64,000 nucleotides of DNA from Periplaneta americana (Eukaryota > Arthropoda > Insecta > Blattodea > Blattidae), in NCBI RefSeq assembly GCF_040183065.1, contig NC_091124.1, forward strand, positions 64,486,001-64,550,000, written 5' to 3'. The notes under the pieces were generated by a model that saw nothing but the letters and a program-made list of their open reading frames with translations, had not been told where the DNA came from and ran no database searches. Within the stretch, counting starts at the first letter, position 1. Each line of letters opens with the position of its first letter. A program made the position numbers and the translations under genes. Positions 1 through 11,270 of this stretch are shown one piece after another.

Positions 1-42
1 AAAATCAATTTATCATGTTTTATTTCATATGTGTTTTATATA

Positions 43-766
43 CAAAAGGTTGGATAAAAAGTAATGGCAACAGTTTGATGATTCTGACATGGCTTTATTC
101 ACAGTGGTACAACATTTACGTACCTTCAATATAGTTGCCACCCTTATTTATCACCTTATGCCAAATGTTTGGAAGGTGTCGTACACCATCAACGCGTCCA
201 TGTTAGTTGATGTTCCGTATTGACTGCTCTATAGCACAGATAAGTTCATCTCTGGTGTTGCACCAGGTCCCTCACAGTTCTTTCACTTTGGCGAAGAGAT
301 CGTAATTGCATGGACTCACATCGGGTGAGTACAGTGATGTTCCAGAATCTCCCATTGCCAATGGCGCAAGAGGTCCTTGACAGCAGCAGCGGTGTGATTC
401 CTTGCATTGTCATGAAGAATGATGGGGTTCTGTACCACCAAGTGTCGTCGTTTTCTCCTGAGCGCTGGACGAAGGTGGTGATGCTTCACACAGTCCCTGA
501 AAACATTCTTCTGCACTACGACCTCATGGCACATCAATTTTGATCCAGAAACGTTGCTCTAGTTTTGTAAACATGGTATTAGGGCACTCGCACTATCCCT
601 ATGAAACTCAACATTTTACATACTGCAGTAGATTGACAGAGTACTGTCACCGCTTGCTGCACTAACTCATCTAACAGTCCTTGTTCATGTCCACACAGCT
701 GGCAGCTCTCGAACTCACTATCGTCATGTGACAGCAGTGTTGCCATAACTTTTTATCCAAACCTTG
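43..766 (-). mobile_element. Internally deleted mariner element
   Basis: Near-perfect terminal inverted repeats (GGTTGGATAAAAAGTAATGG at the left, matched in reverse at 741-766) are flanked by TA at 41-42 and 767-768, the mariner target duplication. Minus-strand sequence at about 240-440 translates to mariner transposase C-terminal motifs: HDNARNHT, then in another frame SPDVSPCNYDLF, the second and third catalytic aspartate regions. At 724 bp it is about half the usual mariner length. The N-terminal half is missing and the frame is broken between the motifs, so it is non-autonomous. Confidence 0.85.
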
Positions 767-1588
767 TACTAATTTCACTAAGTGACTCAGATATGTGATA
801 TACAGAGCAAGTCAAACCTAACTTCGTTGCATTCTTACTACCACGAGATTACTTTTTAATGTTTAACACATTGGGTTTTCCTGATAATTGTTTGCTGTAA
901 GCCTGGCTCTGGACATAATGCATAGGTTTTTCTTGTTAGTTTGCACTAAGCCAGTGACACAATGTTTCTGGCACTTTACAATGTCAATCTACATTAGTAA
1001 CTTTCTGAATTGTATTAAGAAATGCGTATATTTAACCATAGTTAGAAACACCAGTACAATAATGCTTTTCCCTCGTATCTCTGAAGAAGTCATATGAGTT
1101 TTGTTTGTTCAAGTTTCGGCGCTATGTAACCTTTGGAAAACACTGCCGAAACATCGGATCTCCGGGTAGGGACTACACTGAGAAATGCCAAGAATCGTAC
1201 CACAGTACTTATTTGGAACACCAAAAGTCACACCGTCCAGTCAATCAGAGCCAAGTTTAATATTGAAACATTATCTATGACTTTGTGCCAATGCTGGAGT
1301 ATTTTTGGATTCCACATCTGAAAAGATTTGCTAATTTTGAAGTAAAGAAGTGGTCAAGTCAAATTTGTAAAGCATCTTCGTTATCAAAGGAGTTACCTTG
1401 AAGATTGTTGGATAGATAATGGAAAAGGTGAAAATCTCAGGGCACACAATCGGGAGAATATGGAGGATGTGGAATCACTTCCCAGCCAAGCTCCTGGATA
1501 GTGTGTTCGCGTAGGCTTTCGCGGCTGGTGTACATGGTGTGTAAATAAGCTTCGGGGCTTCTACCGCGTTGTCTTGGTGTTGATGGCT

Positions 1589-1622
1589 GACGTTTCGACC
1601 GCTGTGTTGTGGTCATCTTCAG
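1589..1622 (-). ncRNA. Hammerhead-ribozyme-like motif, left arm
   Basis: Read on the minus strand, CTGAAGA fits the hammerhead box CUGANGA. It is followed by a helix GACC/GGTC closed by a 10-base loop, then GAAAC and a GUC that could be the cleavage triplet. The stem III segment ACGT is self-complementary, as described for dimeric hammerheads in Penelope-like elements. One extra base sits between the first box and helix II compared with the canonical core, so activity is uncertain. Confidence 0.4.
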
Positions 1623-1919
1623 AGCAGTTGTTGGATAAGGAAATAGTCTGCGAGCTCGTATATATATATATAGTAGTCTCGATGGGGGGAGTACTTGCGG
1701 TGATAGGTCGTAGGTTCTCCTTCTGGCATCTGATTGGACCTTCATTGTCCAATCCGGTTGAGGTCTGTATGAAGGGGAGTATTCATATTATGAGGGCCAG
1801 TATTTAATATGAATACTCCCCTTCATACAGACCTCAACCGGATTGGACAACGAAGGACCAATCAGATGCCAGAAGGAGAACCTACGACCTATCACCGCAA
1901 GTACTCCCCGCCTCGAGAC

Positions 1920-1957
<38 letters not shown>

Positions 1958-1992
1958 GAGCTCGCAGACTATTTCCTTATCCAACAACTGCT

Positions 1993-2026
1993 CAGAAGAT
2001 GACCACAACACAGCGGTCGAAACGTC
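1993..2026 (+). ncRNA. Hammerhead-like motif, right arm, altered core
   Basis: This is the partner of the left-arm motif in opposite orientation. Helix II and GAAACGTC are conserved, but the first box reads CAGAAGA instead of CTGAAGA. That changes the invariant U of the hammerhead core and would be expected to kill cleavage. Confidence 0.35.
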
Positions 2027-3479
2027 AGCCACCAACACCAAGACAACGCGGTAGAAGCCCTGATGCTTATTCACACATCCTGGATAGTGTTTTCGTCATG
2101 TTAGCAGCATGCATGCATTACCATGTTGCAGCAGCACTTGATGTAGTCTTCCCAGTCGTTTTTCTTCAATTGAGGTCGCAAATGTCTTGAGTAGTTGACA
2201 CTAAATGTCAGCAATTACAGTTACATTCCTGGGAAGCAAGTCGTAGTACACGATGCCCCAGATCACATATAACAGATTGATCAGCCTTATGGGCTTTGGA
2301 GGCAACAACATTTTATCAATTTCACTATGCTGCCATCTAATTATTGCAAAAAAAAGTCACGTTATAAGTTTTATTTGAATGCATGGAGCAACTGTACTTC
2401 TGACTAGCGGTCATTACCAATCGACAGTGGCGATCCTGGTGGTTGTTCTCTTCCACATGTTACCATTTTTAACATGGGGATGGCAATCTGTTACTATATG
2501 TGATTAGGGACGAATCCTTCTTCATCCCACCAGACACATAACATCATCTTCTGTGGATGGACACACTTTTGTACAGGGTGATGTGTGATGAAATGACAGA
2601 ATCATGTGTTTTCTCTGATGGCTCACTCCCCATGCACGGTACAAATATTTCGAGCCGTCTCCGCTGCCTTTGCTTCTCTATTAAACTCAAACAGAAGAAT
2701 ATGTCGGAATTGTTCTTTTTTTCCACTTGACATTTCATCTTCTTTAGCCCACAAATAGCACAAACTTTCTTCAAATCCGCAAAATTCAAGGTGTAGTTAC
2801 AAACACAACACTCCAAATGACAAATAATAAATACTCTCCTAACAACGCAGTGTTGTGATTACAAACAAAAATGCTACGAAGTTTTGCATCAATCTAATAC
2901 ATAGTATTAATGAAGATAAGCTTCAGTGAATGTTCCAAAACTAATTACTCTAACTAAAAATTTTAATTCCTGTTTTTTTTTTAAAGTAGGTTATTTTGCG
3001 ATGCTGTATCAACATCTAAGATTATTTAGCATCCAAATGAGATAAGATGATAAGATGATAAGTTAAATTTTTCTCTTCCGCCATGTTAATAATGTCAAAA
3101 GAAGTGCTTATACAAATTAGGCCACTCGACCGTAATTACGAGGCCGTCCTGAAAGTGATTTTCCCTGGGTCCATTCCTGTTAGTACTGCAATAATTACAG
3201 TAGCTAATGTAAAGTATGCTCGTGTATCAACATCTATTCCTACAGTGAATATATGCTGTTACTGCAGCGTGTGTACAGAATGTAATGGAAGACATTTATT
3301 TTCAAATAGATTGAAATTCGGATAACATTATTTTAATTTCTTTAAATAATTCACTAGTTATGCGAAAGCTCACTTGCCAGGCTGTAGTGCCATGAAACAA
3401 CAAGAATGTTATCCTTGAGAGCTTGTGATCTGCTTGCCAGAATGTAGTGCCAGTACCTTAGGTTTGACTCACTCTGTAC

Positions 3480-4560
3480 TCTAAGGTATAATTACAGCAT
3501 ATTTCATTGAGTGGGTTGATGTTAATGAATAGATAGGAAGTTCGTGATTTTATTTATTTATATGCTAATGTTTAATAGGCTTGATATTGAGATAAATTAA
3601 GATTGACATATGTAAGAAGTGTGCAAAACTGATCTTTCCAGGATGTGTTGGTAAGCCAGCTTTCAAGAAAATGGAAAATTTACTAATGAAACATAGAGGA
3701 ATTCTTCGTTTTGTGTAACGTCCTAAACAGTGTGATGAAGGCAAGTATTATGTAAACTTCTGGGTATTGGGGAGTGAGGAGGGTGGAAGTATTTTTTTTT
3801 TCCGGGACAGGGAGAAATTTTCTCTAAGCATTGTGAATCAGAAACAAGGTTGTTTTCAAGAGGAAGTGTGTAGTTACAAAATACATTATGTTATACTTGC
3901 TATAATCTTCTCAAAATTGGGAAACAAATAATATGCAATGTGTCAGTTTAAACGTATGCACTGATGTTCAAAATGTAATACTTTCTGATTGGATCAGATT
4001 CAGGGATAATATCACATTTGCATCAATTATTTTTATTGATGCTCTTCAGAAATTGTGAATTTCTTTAATCAGGTGGTCATAACATACTTATGAAACATGA
4101 AGCGTGTGAACCTCTCAAATGTAATATTGTATCATGAAAGTTGGAATTTTGTTTCACGCATATTCTTGTGGATTTTGTTTAATATGAATAATATTTGAAC
4201 ATAATTCAGTATAGCATTATCATTACCAGCCTTTATTCTGCCCTCTTTAAATGAGATCCTTTCTTTCAGTGATCAGAAAAAATAATTTAATTTCCTCCAA
4301 CTAGGCATCTGGGAAAAGTTGAATTTGATTCATAACTTTTGAACTAAGGGGGAATGAGAATGATTACAGCGGATGTAGAAAATCATTAAATAAAGTAAAT
4401 GTTGATAGCTCAACCACAAGACCAGGTTCCTCTTGATCTAATCAGAATTTCATGAGTTTTTGGATCAGAATTAAACTCTAATCATTCAGTTTATGCATCA
4501 CAAAGTATTTATACAAATTTAATTCATAAAATATAAAAACATATAAAAAATTATAATCGA
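3480..4560. other. A+T-rich intergenic stretch, nothing recognised
   Basis: No open frame of note, no repeat with clear ends and no RNA gene seen. Stop codons are dense in all frames. Confidence 0.5.
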
Positions 4561-4561
4561 A

Positions 4562-4680
4562 CAAGGAGGCTCAATGGTAAAACATTGCACTTTCATTCGG
4601 GAGATTCTGAGTTCAAATCCTGAAGTCAGTCCATTTGATTGGAGTTTTGTTAATTTCCTCGTTCATGAAAGAACTGAGAA
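4562..4680 (+). mobile_element. tRNA-headed SINE fragment
   Basis: An A-box-like GGCTCAATGGTAAAA and a B-box-like GAGTTCAAATCC stand about 40 bases apart, followed by a non-tRNA body rich in T. This is the layout of a tRNA-derived SINE. The acceptor stem does not pair, so it is not a tRNA gene. Confidence 0.5.
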
Positions 4681-5164
4681 TCTAGTTGTAAAAAAGTAAA
4701 TGTCAGATTGGTCTCCTACTTCCACTACAAACATTTTTTACAAGACAGTATTCCCCACTGATTGTACATGATTCATGCAGACATATCGATAGATAAAAGT
4801 GTTGACACCACTTAATAGGAAATTTTTTTTGAGTGGCAATAAGTTCTTCACATAAGCCAGATTTGAATATTTAATTAAGTTCAATCATCATGTTTCCTTG
4901 TTGGCAGCTTCTGCGATTGTTATATAAAGTAGCAATGAAATACATAACTCATTATAATTAAGAAGTGTATCTTTTAAGTTTTAATTGGATCACTTGTTTT
5001 GAAAAGTATACAAATCATAAGAGGATTACATATACAGAGTAAAAGTGACATAATTAGGTATATTCAAGGGATGTTAAGAGCACCTATAACTATGAGAAAA
5101 ACCTGTATTATATTTAATTAGATAATTAAGTTTACATGTTCAACAGAGAGGCAATATCATGTAA

Positions 5165-5345
5165 CCTCTCATGGCAGTGAATGAACTTCAATGTAAACAA
5201 TCCATTACATAGGCTACCCGCTCGGCAAAACCTTTTGGGCTTACAATGACGCATCTGTCTTTGAATTTGAATGTAAACAAAATATTACGTAGGCTACCTG
5301 TCACCCATAATCTGTTTTTGAACTTCAATGTAAACAAAACATTAT
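5165..5345 (+). repeat. Three imperfect direct repeats
   Basis: The unit TTCAATGTAAACAA followed by CATTA and, in two copies, GTAGGCTACC (or ATAGGCTACC) occurs three times, at about 5187, 5266 and 5322, with irregular spacing. No coding potential. It may be a decayed satellite or part of an unknown element. Confidence 0.5.
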
Positions 5346-5399
5346 GAACTTGTTCATTTCTATTAGCTTATTAAAAGTTATTCATAATTTAATGTTATT

Positions 5400-6590
5400 T
5401 AAAAACAGTGTTTAATGCTAGAGTCATTAGACATCAAACCACAATAAGAACATTGGTACTCACCTGGAGCGTTACACGAACATTTCAGAGTAATTTCAAA
5501 ATGACCCCCATCCGCTTCTACACATGTTTGACACCTCCTCAACTAATTTTGACACATCCTTGCAAGGAACTCTGGGTCGTTTCTGATATCCCTAGCTGTC
5601 TGGAAAATACGCAACTGTTCTTTAAGTGTTCTAAGGCTGTGTCTCAAAGCTCAAGTCCATACTACACATTAGTGACTAGCAACTAGGTGACTTGTAAACT
5701 ACACACTAGGGAGCTTTGGAAATGTATGCTTGAAACATGACCTTCTTCATAGATTTTTCTAAAAAACATGACATCACGGTGCAGCACTAAATTAAGAAGG
5801 CAGTGTCCTAATGCAGTTTCATTACGAGTTATATCACCGTTATATGGACAAGATAAGGGTTTAATATATTACAGTAATATTTAAAACATTGTACAGAAGG
5901 TACTAACAATGTCAGTGTTCAAAGTTAACGTGTTATTTTACATTATATTTACATTATTTCACTTCCAAAGCATTTTCAGATTCCATAACCCCATTTGCTG
6001 ATGAGGTATCCATGTTTGTTTAGTGAACAAGTCATCAATCAAGCAAGCATTTTCGTTTACTAGCTATTACGGACTTGATGCTATGCACTGTGTAGCTTTG
6101 GATCATGACTTCTGACGTCACATCCATCTATTTAGTCAACAGTCTAGTTCATTTCAGCTGAAAATGTAGCTTTGAGACACGGCCTAAGTATAGTCCCAAC
6201 CTCTCGAGCAGTATCGCGACTGCTGCATCCAGGGTTTTTGTCCACCAAATTTAAGATATCCTCCTTTTTGTCGATTATTTTGTTAGGGTATTGCTGCCCA
6301 CAGTTATGATAGCATGGAACAACACTGCCAGTATCATAGACCTACTGACAGACTGCGATAAATGTCTCTGGATTTGGAATTTTCCTCTCAGGATATCACT
6401 CTTCATAAAGCACTTGAGCTACACGGGAACTACATTGTGTTTCACTGGGAATTAATAATCATATCAAGATATTTGCTTTCTGAAAATCATTACATTATTT
6501 GATACACACAAGCACTAAACAACAACTCACCGGCTCTCCAAAGTAGAAACTGATACAACAAGGAAACGAACTCAGGTTTGTCTACTGAGT
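5400..6590 (-). mobile_element. Broken Tc1/mariner-like (DUF4817-type) transposon remnant
   Basis: Minus-strand translation on both sides of a MITE resembles the insect IS630/mariner-like transposases that carry an N-terminal DUF4817 helix-turn-helix. About 6190-6280 reads in pieces like KKEDILNLVDKNPG, and 5490-5630 ends in LRRCQTCVEADGGHFE, close to the RRxxxCxxxxGGHFE tail common in these proteins. Several stops and frame changes are present. The catalytic core is largely lost or unrecognisable. Confidence 0.5.
5635..6184. mobile_element. 550-bp MITE with TAA target duplication
   Basis: The ends GGCTGTGTCTCAAAGCT and, in reverse, GGCCGTGTCTCAAAGCT form terminal inverted repeats flanked by TAA at 5632-5634 and 6185-6187. 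Three-base TAA duplications and GGCC-like ends point to PIF/Harbinger. It has no coding capacity and is inserted in the broken transposon around it, so it is the younger of the two. Confidence 0.75.
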
Positions 6591-6599
6591 GTATGACCC

Positions 6600-7990
6600 C
6601 CCCCCCCAGTAACCACCTCCTCAGGTTACAATGTTGCAGTGTCCTCGAATTTTAAAATGTTTAAATTATCCTTACATTTACATTAAATTTACTCGAAAAC
6701 CGTCCACTCTATTGAAATATATCAAAGAGAAAATAATTCTTTATTAGAGTCTATATCAACATAGACACAAATCATATTCCTACTCGCAATAGTTATCGAA
6801 ACGGTGGATGTTGAAGATTTTAGAAAAATGAGTTTTTTCTGTGAAAACTATAAACTTTACACCAATATGATAAAAGACTTTTTTTGTTATATGCAACAGG
6901 AACTATTCATCCTGATAATTTTCCTGGTTATTTTACTGTATCAACACTGGTCTAAACTTATTCGTTTTCTCCCTCTCTCCTCCCCTTTTTCATTCATACA
7001 ATCCAACATTAACCCAATTCCCTACTGTTTTTGGCATCATGGTCAAAAGTGTACTAAAAAATCAAATAACTGGCTGTCTCTGCTAAATAAAATTCTTAAT
7101 TCTGTTCCATGTACATGTTAGGTTTCTTCAACATTGACAGAATGAATTGTCTTTTAAACACCAAAGCAAAATCTGCTCGCATTTCTTCATTCAATTTTCT
7201 TGCATTGCGCTGACAGATTATATTGATATAGTTCACAAGTACAAAACTTAATAATATAACAAAAGATCTATAAATAAATGTAGTTCTACATACTAAATAT
7301 ACAATTTCCTAGACTCATTATTTTATTGCAAATCTCAATAATTTATTGGTTCAAACTTGCACTTACGTCTGGTTTTAGTGCATGTTTAAACCAATCGTGA
7401 TAACCATTAAGACATTAAACCTTATTTTATCTGCTCCTTTTCACAATTTAATTGTAATTATTTAGGTCTTACTTTAATAATAACTTATTATTCCAATTAG
7501 GTGATCAGATGTCGACATATTGTAAGTCATGAACCTGAATTAGCTGACTCAATACATTCTATATGTAGGTTGTCTTTATTTCTTACAATATTTCCTTGTC
7601 AGCAGAAACGTTTGCGTAACTTCAATGAAGACTACCGCATACCTGCTTAAAAACAAACTTGACAAGTTGCTTACATAATCAACCTCAATTTAGTTTCATT
7701 ATTGTGTCGCATGTACTCATTATCAATTCATTACTATTATAATGCCTACTAAATTTATTATAAATGCATTATTATTGAAATTAAGACATATTAGTAAAGC
7801 AATTTATAAAGTCAAAATTATCTTCTGAACCTTTACTAAATAATATAGCTATCTGAATACATTAATAACTGCCTTAATTCTCTATTTTCAATTTTTATTA
7901 TTTTAAAATCTTGACGTAATTCTATCTTACATTCAAAACCTGTCTGCTTATCTAATTTAATTAATAATAAGTGTTTCTAATTTTAGGAAA
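6600..7990. other. A+T-rich intergenic stretch
   Basis: It begins with a run of C at about 6598-6606 and is otherwise A+T-rich. The 105-codon open frame at 6804-7121 has low-complexity composition and matches nothing known to me. No gene is supported. Confidence 0.45.
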
Positions 7991-7999
7991 ATTTAGTCT

Positions 8000-9544
8000 T
8001 TACTGATGCCTATCTCTTAGTAGGTAGTTTCGTTCAGTATCTATAGTTTTGATTGAATCTACTTTATTTCTGATAGAGTTTCTATTTGTCAATTTACCTC
8101 TTAATAACTGTTCGTCACCTTCTCCTACTCCATCGGTCGGTAACGCACAGTTCCTCCATATTGTAGCACTTCCTCTCGCGCACCCCGGACTACCAACGGC
8201 ATGTGGCATTCTTATAAATTGATCTTCACTTTCGCTGACTTTGCCGGTTGATCCACAATCGCTTCTCCTTGTTGAGTTTTCACTTGTGCACCTCAGCCTA
8301 CCCTCACTGGTCGTTCTCTCAGTCTGTGCCTCAGTTCCCCAAACAGCATCTACACTGGTTCCAGCATCTTCTTCCATACTAGGTTTTCCTTCTTCACTCT
8401 TCTTTCTTCTAAAGGGGTCTGTGAAAACAGTGTTCTCTAGTTTACTTAGGTATCTCTAATATCATTCACTCCCGTAAGCTCACCAATTCTTCTATTTGTT
8501 ATTTCTGATTTCTTCTGCCCACTTGATGAGTTACTATTCTTATTAGTCCTCTCTACGCTTCTAGACTTCCTGTTTCGTGATGCACTTCTTCTGTTTACGT
8601 GTGGTGTAGATGATGCTCTATTTCCACAAGTCTCTATTTCCTTATTTCTGTTCTTGTTACCGCAACTGAATAAATCCTCAATGTTTTGATTATTTAAGGA
8701 CTCTACGTTAACTATGTTTCCGTTTATCTTCATTTTATCTTTTACTAAAGTTGCCCTAAATCCTTTCCCTCGAGCTTCTTTTAATATTGGAATTAACTTC
8801 TTTCGTTTCTCTCTAATTTCTTTTGCAAAGTCATTTTGTATGAATATATTTGTGCCTTTGAGTTGATGCGTATTGGCAATGATGTGTTCTTTGATTAAAG
8901 TAACTGTTCAATTTCACAATAATTGGTCTTTTATTTCCCTTACCTACTCTATACGCGTTATTTATCGCACTTATGTCCAAGTTTAGACTGAAATACTTAG
9001 TTAATAATTCTAACACCATGTAACCAGTATCAATTCCTTTTTCATGATTGCACTCTTCAACACCATAAATTACAATGTTATTAATTCTACTATCATCTTC
9101 CCATTTTTTAACTATAGATTTTAACACCACCTGCTCTTGGATAACCTCCTTTAACTTCTTTTCCACTTCAGTGTACCTGTTTACTAATGTATCTATATCA
9201 CTTGCTACTTTGTTTAGTAGAACACTTGTCTTTAGTCTGTCTTCTCTCGTTTCTTTCATATAGTCTATCCATTCTCTTTGAAACACTTCATCACTGAAGA
9301 CTCTTCCTTCTGTATCTCCAGGACCAGGGTTTAACTCCACATTTACAATAATCAGTAGAACTGATAAAACAGCCGCGGCCACAAATGTGTTGATTCTATC
9401 CGACACTATAGCATATTCACCTTTTGAACATCTGCAACACTGCCCTGCATTGAAGCACCCGATTCGCGCCCTGTAAGAATTTAGGTCGTCGCCCATACCT
9501 TCTTCACACGCTAACCTACTTGCATATGACAGATTATATATCAC
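8000..9544 (-). mobile_element. LINE ORF1-type region with N-terminal 2A-like peptide
   Basis: The main open frame (8831-9544, no ATG at its 5' limit; first ATG at 9494-9496) encodes a hydrophobic stretch VAAAVLSVLLIIV ending in NVELNPGP, a 2A-like motif. A charged coiled-coil-like segment follows, then SRINNIVIYGVEE and AINNAYRVGKGNKRPIIVKL, the RRM-like core of insect CR1/L2-type LINE ORF1 proteins. The reading then shifts near 8890 into the frame ending at 8446 (LKGTNIFIQNDFAKEIREKR and onward), and again into 8000-8377, which is low-complexity and serine/threonine-rich. No endonuclease or reverse transcriptase follows down to 7100, which is odd because LINEs usually lose their 5' end. It may be a deletion product or an ORF1-only derivative. 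Confidence 0.65.
9320..9346 (-). other. 2A-like translational skipping motif
   Basis: The nine codons read VNVELNPGP against the consensus D(V/I)ExNPGP. Only the first aspartate is replaced, by asparagine. It directly follows a hydrophobic run. In other LINEs, 2A-like sites near the ORF N-terminus release a short leader peptide. Whether N at this position keeps activity is not known from sequence alone. Confidence 0.6.
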
Positions 9545-9768
9545 AAGGTGGTGTGAATGTGCGAACTCTTTTTGTATGTCTCTGTCTCTTTCTCAACACT
9601 GGCCAATTGAAATGTGAGGAGAGAATGTCTGAGAGTGGAGTGCACAGAGAGATGTGCCCTGTGTTATCAAGTTATTAGAAAATAAACCACTATGAAAGAG
9701 ACTCACAGTCAATCGCCAATAATGTAAGTACGGTTAATTATAACTAATTTGATATACAGAACATAGCC

Positions 9769-9810
9769 ATTATTATTATTATTATTATTATCATCATCAT
9801 CATCATCATC
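9769..9810 (+). repeat. (ATT)n(ATC)n microsatellite
   Basis: About 22 bases of ATT units pass directly into ATC units. Confidence 0.9.
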
Positions 9811-10059
9811 TTTATCATTACTAGACATGTAGCAGCTTCAATACATTTAAAAATAACCACTTCACTGCACGACTTAACAATGCCAACAAATCTCATATAT
9901 TGTACATCAAAATATGACACACAAATCTTCAGTAAGATGTAATTGTAGTTACCAAGTCAAACTTAGTTGATCTATTGATATATTAATCAAAAGTTTACAG
10001 TTTTATTTCTCGTAATCATTATATAAAGCCTCTTAGTGTTAGGGTTGATTTATTAATGA

Positions 10060-10300
10060 GGCAATAAAAACAAAACGGGATGACGAGCAGGACACATTCT
10101 GCAGTGCATAGATTCGAATCCCTCTTGGGATTATTACCTGTTTGGAGTTCTTTCTTGGTTTTTCCCAACTGTAAGACGAATGTTAGGTAATATGTAGACA
10201 AATCCTTGGACTCATCTAGTCAAGTACTATTTCACTATTACCAGTTCTGTCAGTGATAGATAACTGCAGTTGACACAGCGTCATTAAATAGACTATTAAA
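10060..10300 (+). mobile_element. SINE, family II, copy a
   Basis: A B-box-like GATTCGAATCCC precedes a body with TTGGTTTTTCCCAACTGTAA and an end ACACAGCGTCATTAAATAG. The same body order recurs at 10862 and 22975. Divergence among copies suggests an old family. Confidence 0.65.
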
Positions 10301-10861
10301 AAAGACCGTGACATTGATAAACGTGTACTTGTACGAAGCTAAATTTAGAGACAGGTTTTTAGTTCATATATGTTCAGACTATAGAATTTCGCCTGCAAAG
10401 AGAAATTACTTGCTGTTCTTTATTTGACTGAAGCAAATGCAACTACGCTCCTGCAACAAATAGCATTTACTAGGAAAATATTTTGTCTAAATATACAAAT
10501 GCAAAGAAAAGAAGTTTACACAGTATGAAGTAATTTATTCTGATGAAATTGTCGAACCATCATGAACATACATAGATATGTTACTACTTTTCATATATAC
10601 ATTCACATTTTTCTGTGGGAGCAGATTGAAAACATGCACCGACCAATGCATGGGTGATAGTCTTCTTTGTGCATTAACCAAAATCAGCAGAAAGGACATG
10701 AAATTAATATAAATAGTAACTGAAAACATTATTTGAAATTATACTTGAAAATTTAGTCTAAATAGAAGGCATAACTAATTGAAGGAATCCATATAAATTT
10801 AATTGTATATAATATAAAACACGTTTATTACACAGTTAAAATTTCACAACATTTATTAAAT

Positions 10862-11100
10862 TAGCCACCTGCATGGCACAGACAGTAGACACGTTTGCCT
10901 GCTGATCTGAAGTGTGCTCAGGTATGGGTTAAATTCTCTCTTGGGCTGATTTACGTGTTTGAGTTTTTCTGTGGTTTTCCCAAACTGTAATGCAAATATC
11001 AGGTAATCCCATGGTGATCCCTCAGCTTTATCTTGCTATAACCAATTCCATTGACATTAAATAACGTAGCAGTTGATACAGTATCGTTAAATAACTAAAA
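10862..11100 (+). mobile_element. SINE, family II, copy b
   Basis: An A-box-like TGGCACAGACAGTAG and a degenerate B box GGGTTAAATTC are followed by GGTTTTCCCAAACTGTAA and the end ACAGTATCGTTAAATAACTA plus an A-rich tail. It aligns along its length with the copy at 10060. Confidence 0.65.
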
Positions 11101-11270
11101 AAATTATGGAATTATATTTTGGCAAAACTGCTATTCAAAATAAATTATTAAATTCTTATTATTGCATTAATATATCGTGACTATTTTTTTATATAAATAT
11201 AGGCCTACAAAGTAAAGAGCTACATTATGTGACTGCTGTAAACAATTACTCTAAGTATCATGACATAGTA

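Larger units (their letters stand above)
1510..2078. mobile_element. Palindromic insertion, probable Penelope-like terminal repeat pair
   Basis: A 569-bp unit is inserted into the mariner remnant with a 17-bp target duplication (CCTGGATAGTGTGTTCG at 1493-1509; 2079-2095 with one mismatch). It consists of two long arms (about 1541-1791 and 1806-2073) that are reverse complements, each containing a TA microsatellite. Near its outer end each arm carries a motif of the form CTGAAGA, helix, GAAAC, typical of Penelope-like retroelement terminal repeats with hammerhead ribozymes. No reverse transcriptase is present. The left end has about 26 extra bases that the right lacks. The family assignment rests on the motif and overall form. 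Confidence 0.55.
1240..2570 (-). mobile_element. Degenerate second mariner, split by an insertion
   Basis: Minus-strand translation gives mariner transposase pieces in order: MMLCVWWDEEGFV (about 2500-2550), a degenerate region near 2100-2190, then GWEVIPHPPYSPDCVP (about 1440-1490), followed in another frame by a C-terminal stretch toward 1240 (FHLFHYL and onward). Stops and frame changes show it is long dead. The middle is interrupted by the palindromic insertion at 1510-2078, which breaks the coding sequence just before the GWEVIPH motif. The ends are not defined. Confidence 0.7.
801..3479. mobile_element. Possible 2.7-kb element with 20-bp terminal inverted repeats
   Basis: TACAGAGCAAGTCAAACCTA at 801-820 is matched in reverse complement at 3459-3479 with two or three mismatches, and both copies end in TA. 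This suggests a DNA transposon with a TA target site that later received other insertions. No transposase of its own is recognisable inside. The open frames at 2544-2816 (minus, with CxxC pairs) and 3083-3325 match nothing I know. Two short direct repeats sharing CTTGCCAG and TGTAGTGCCA lie inside the right end at about 3370-3450. Confidence 0.4.

Noticed and set aside
2544-2816. Small CxxC protein gene on the minus strand
   Set aside because: Lies among mariner relics, no homology recognised and no start or splice context; chance frame more likely.
6804-7121. 105-codon hypothetical gene
   Set aside because: A+T-driven composition, no motif, flanked by non-coding sequence; not supported.
9542-9544. 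Start of the LINE ORF1 at 9544
   Set aside because: The codon there is GTG; the first ATG in frame is at 9494-9496.
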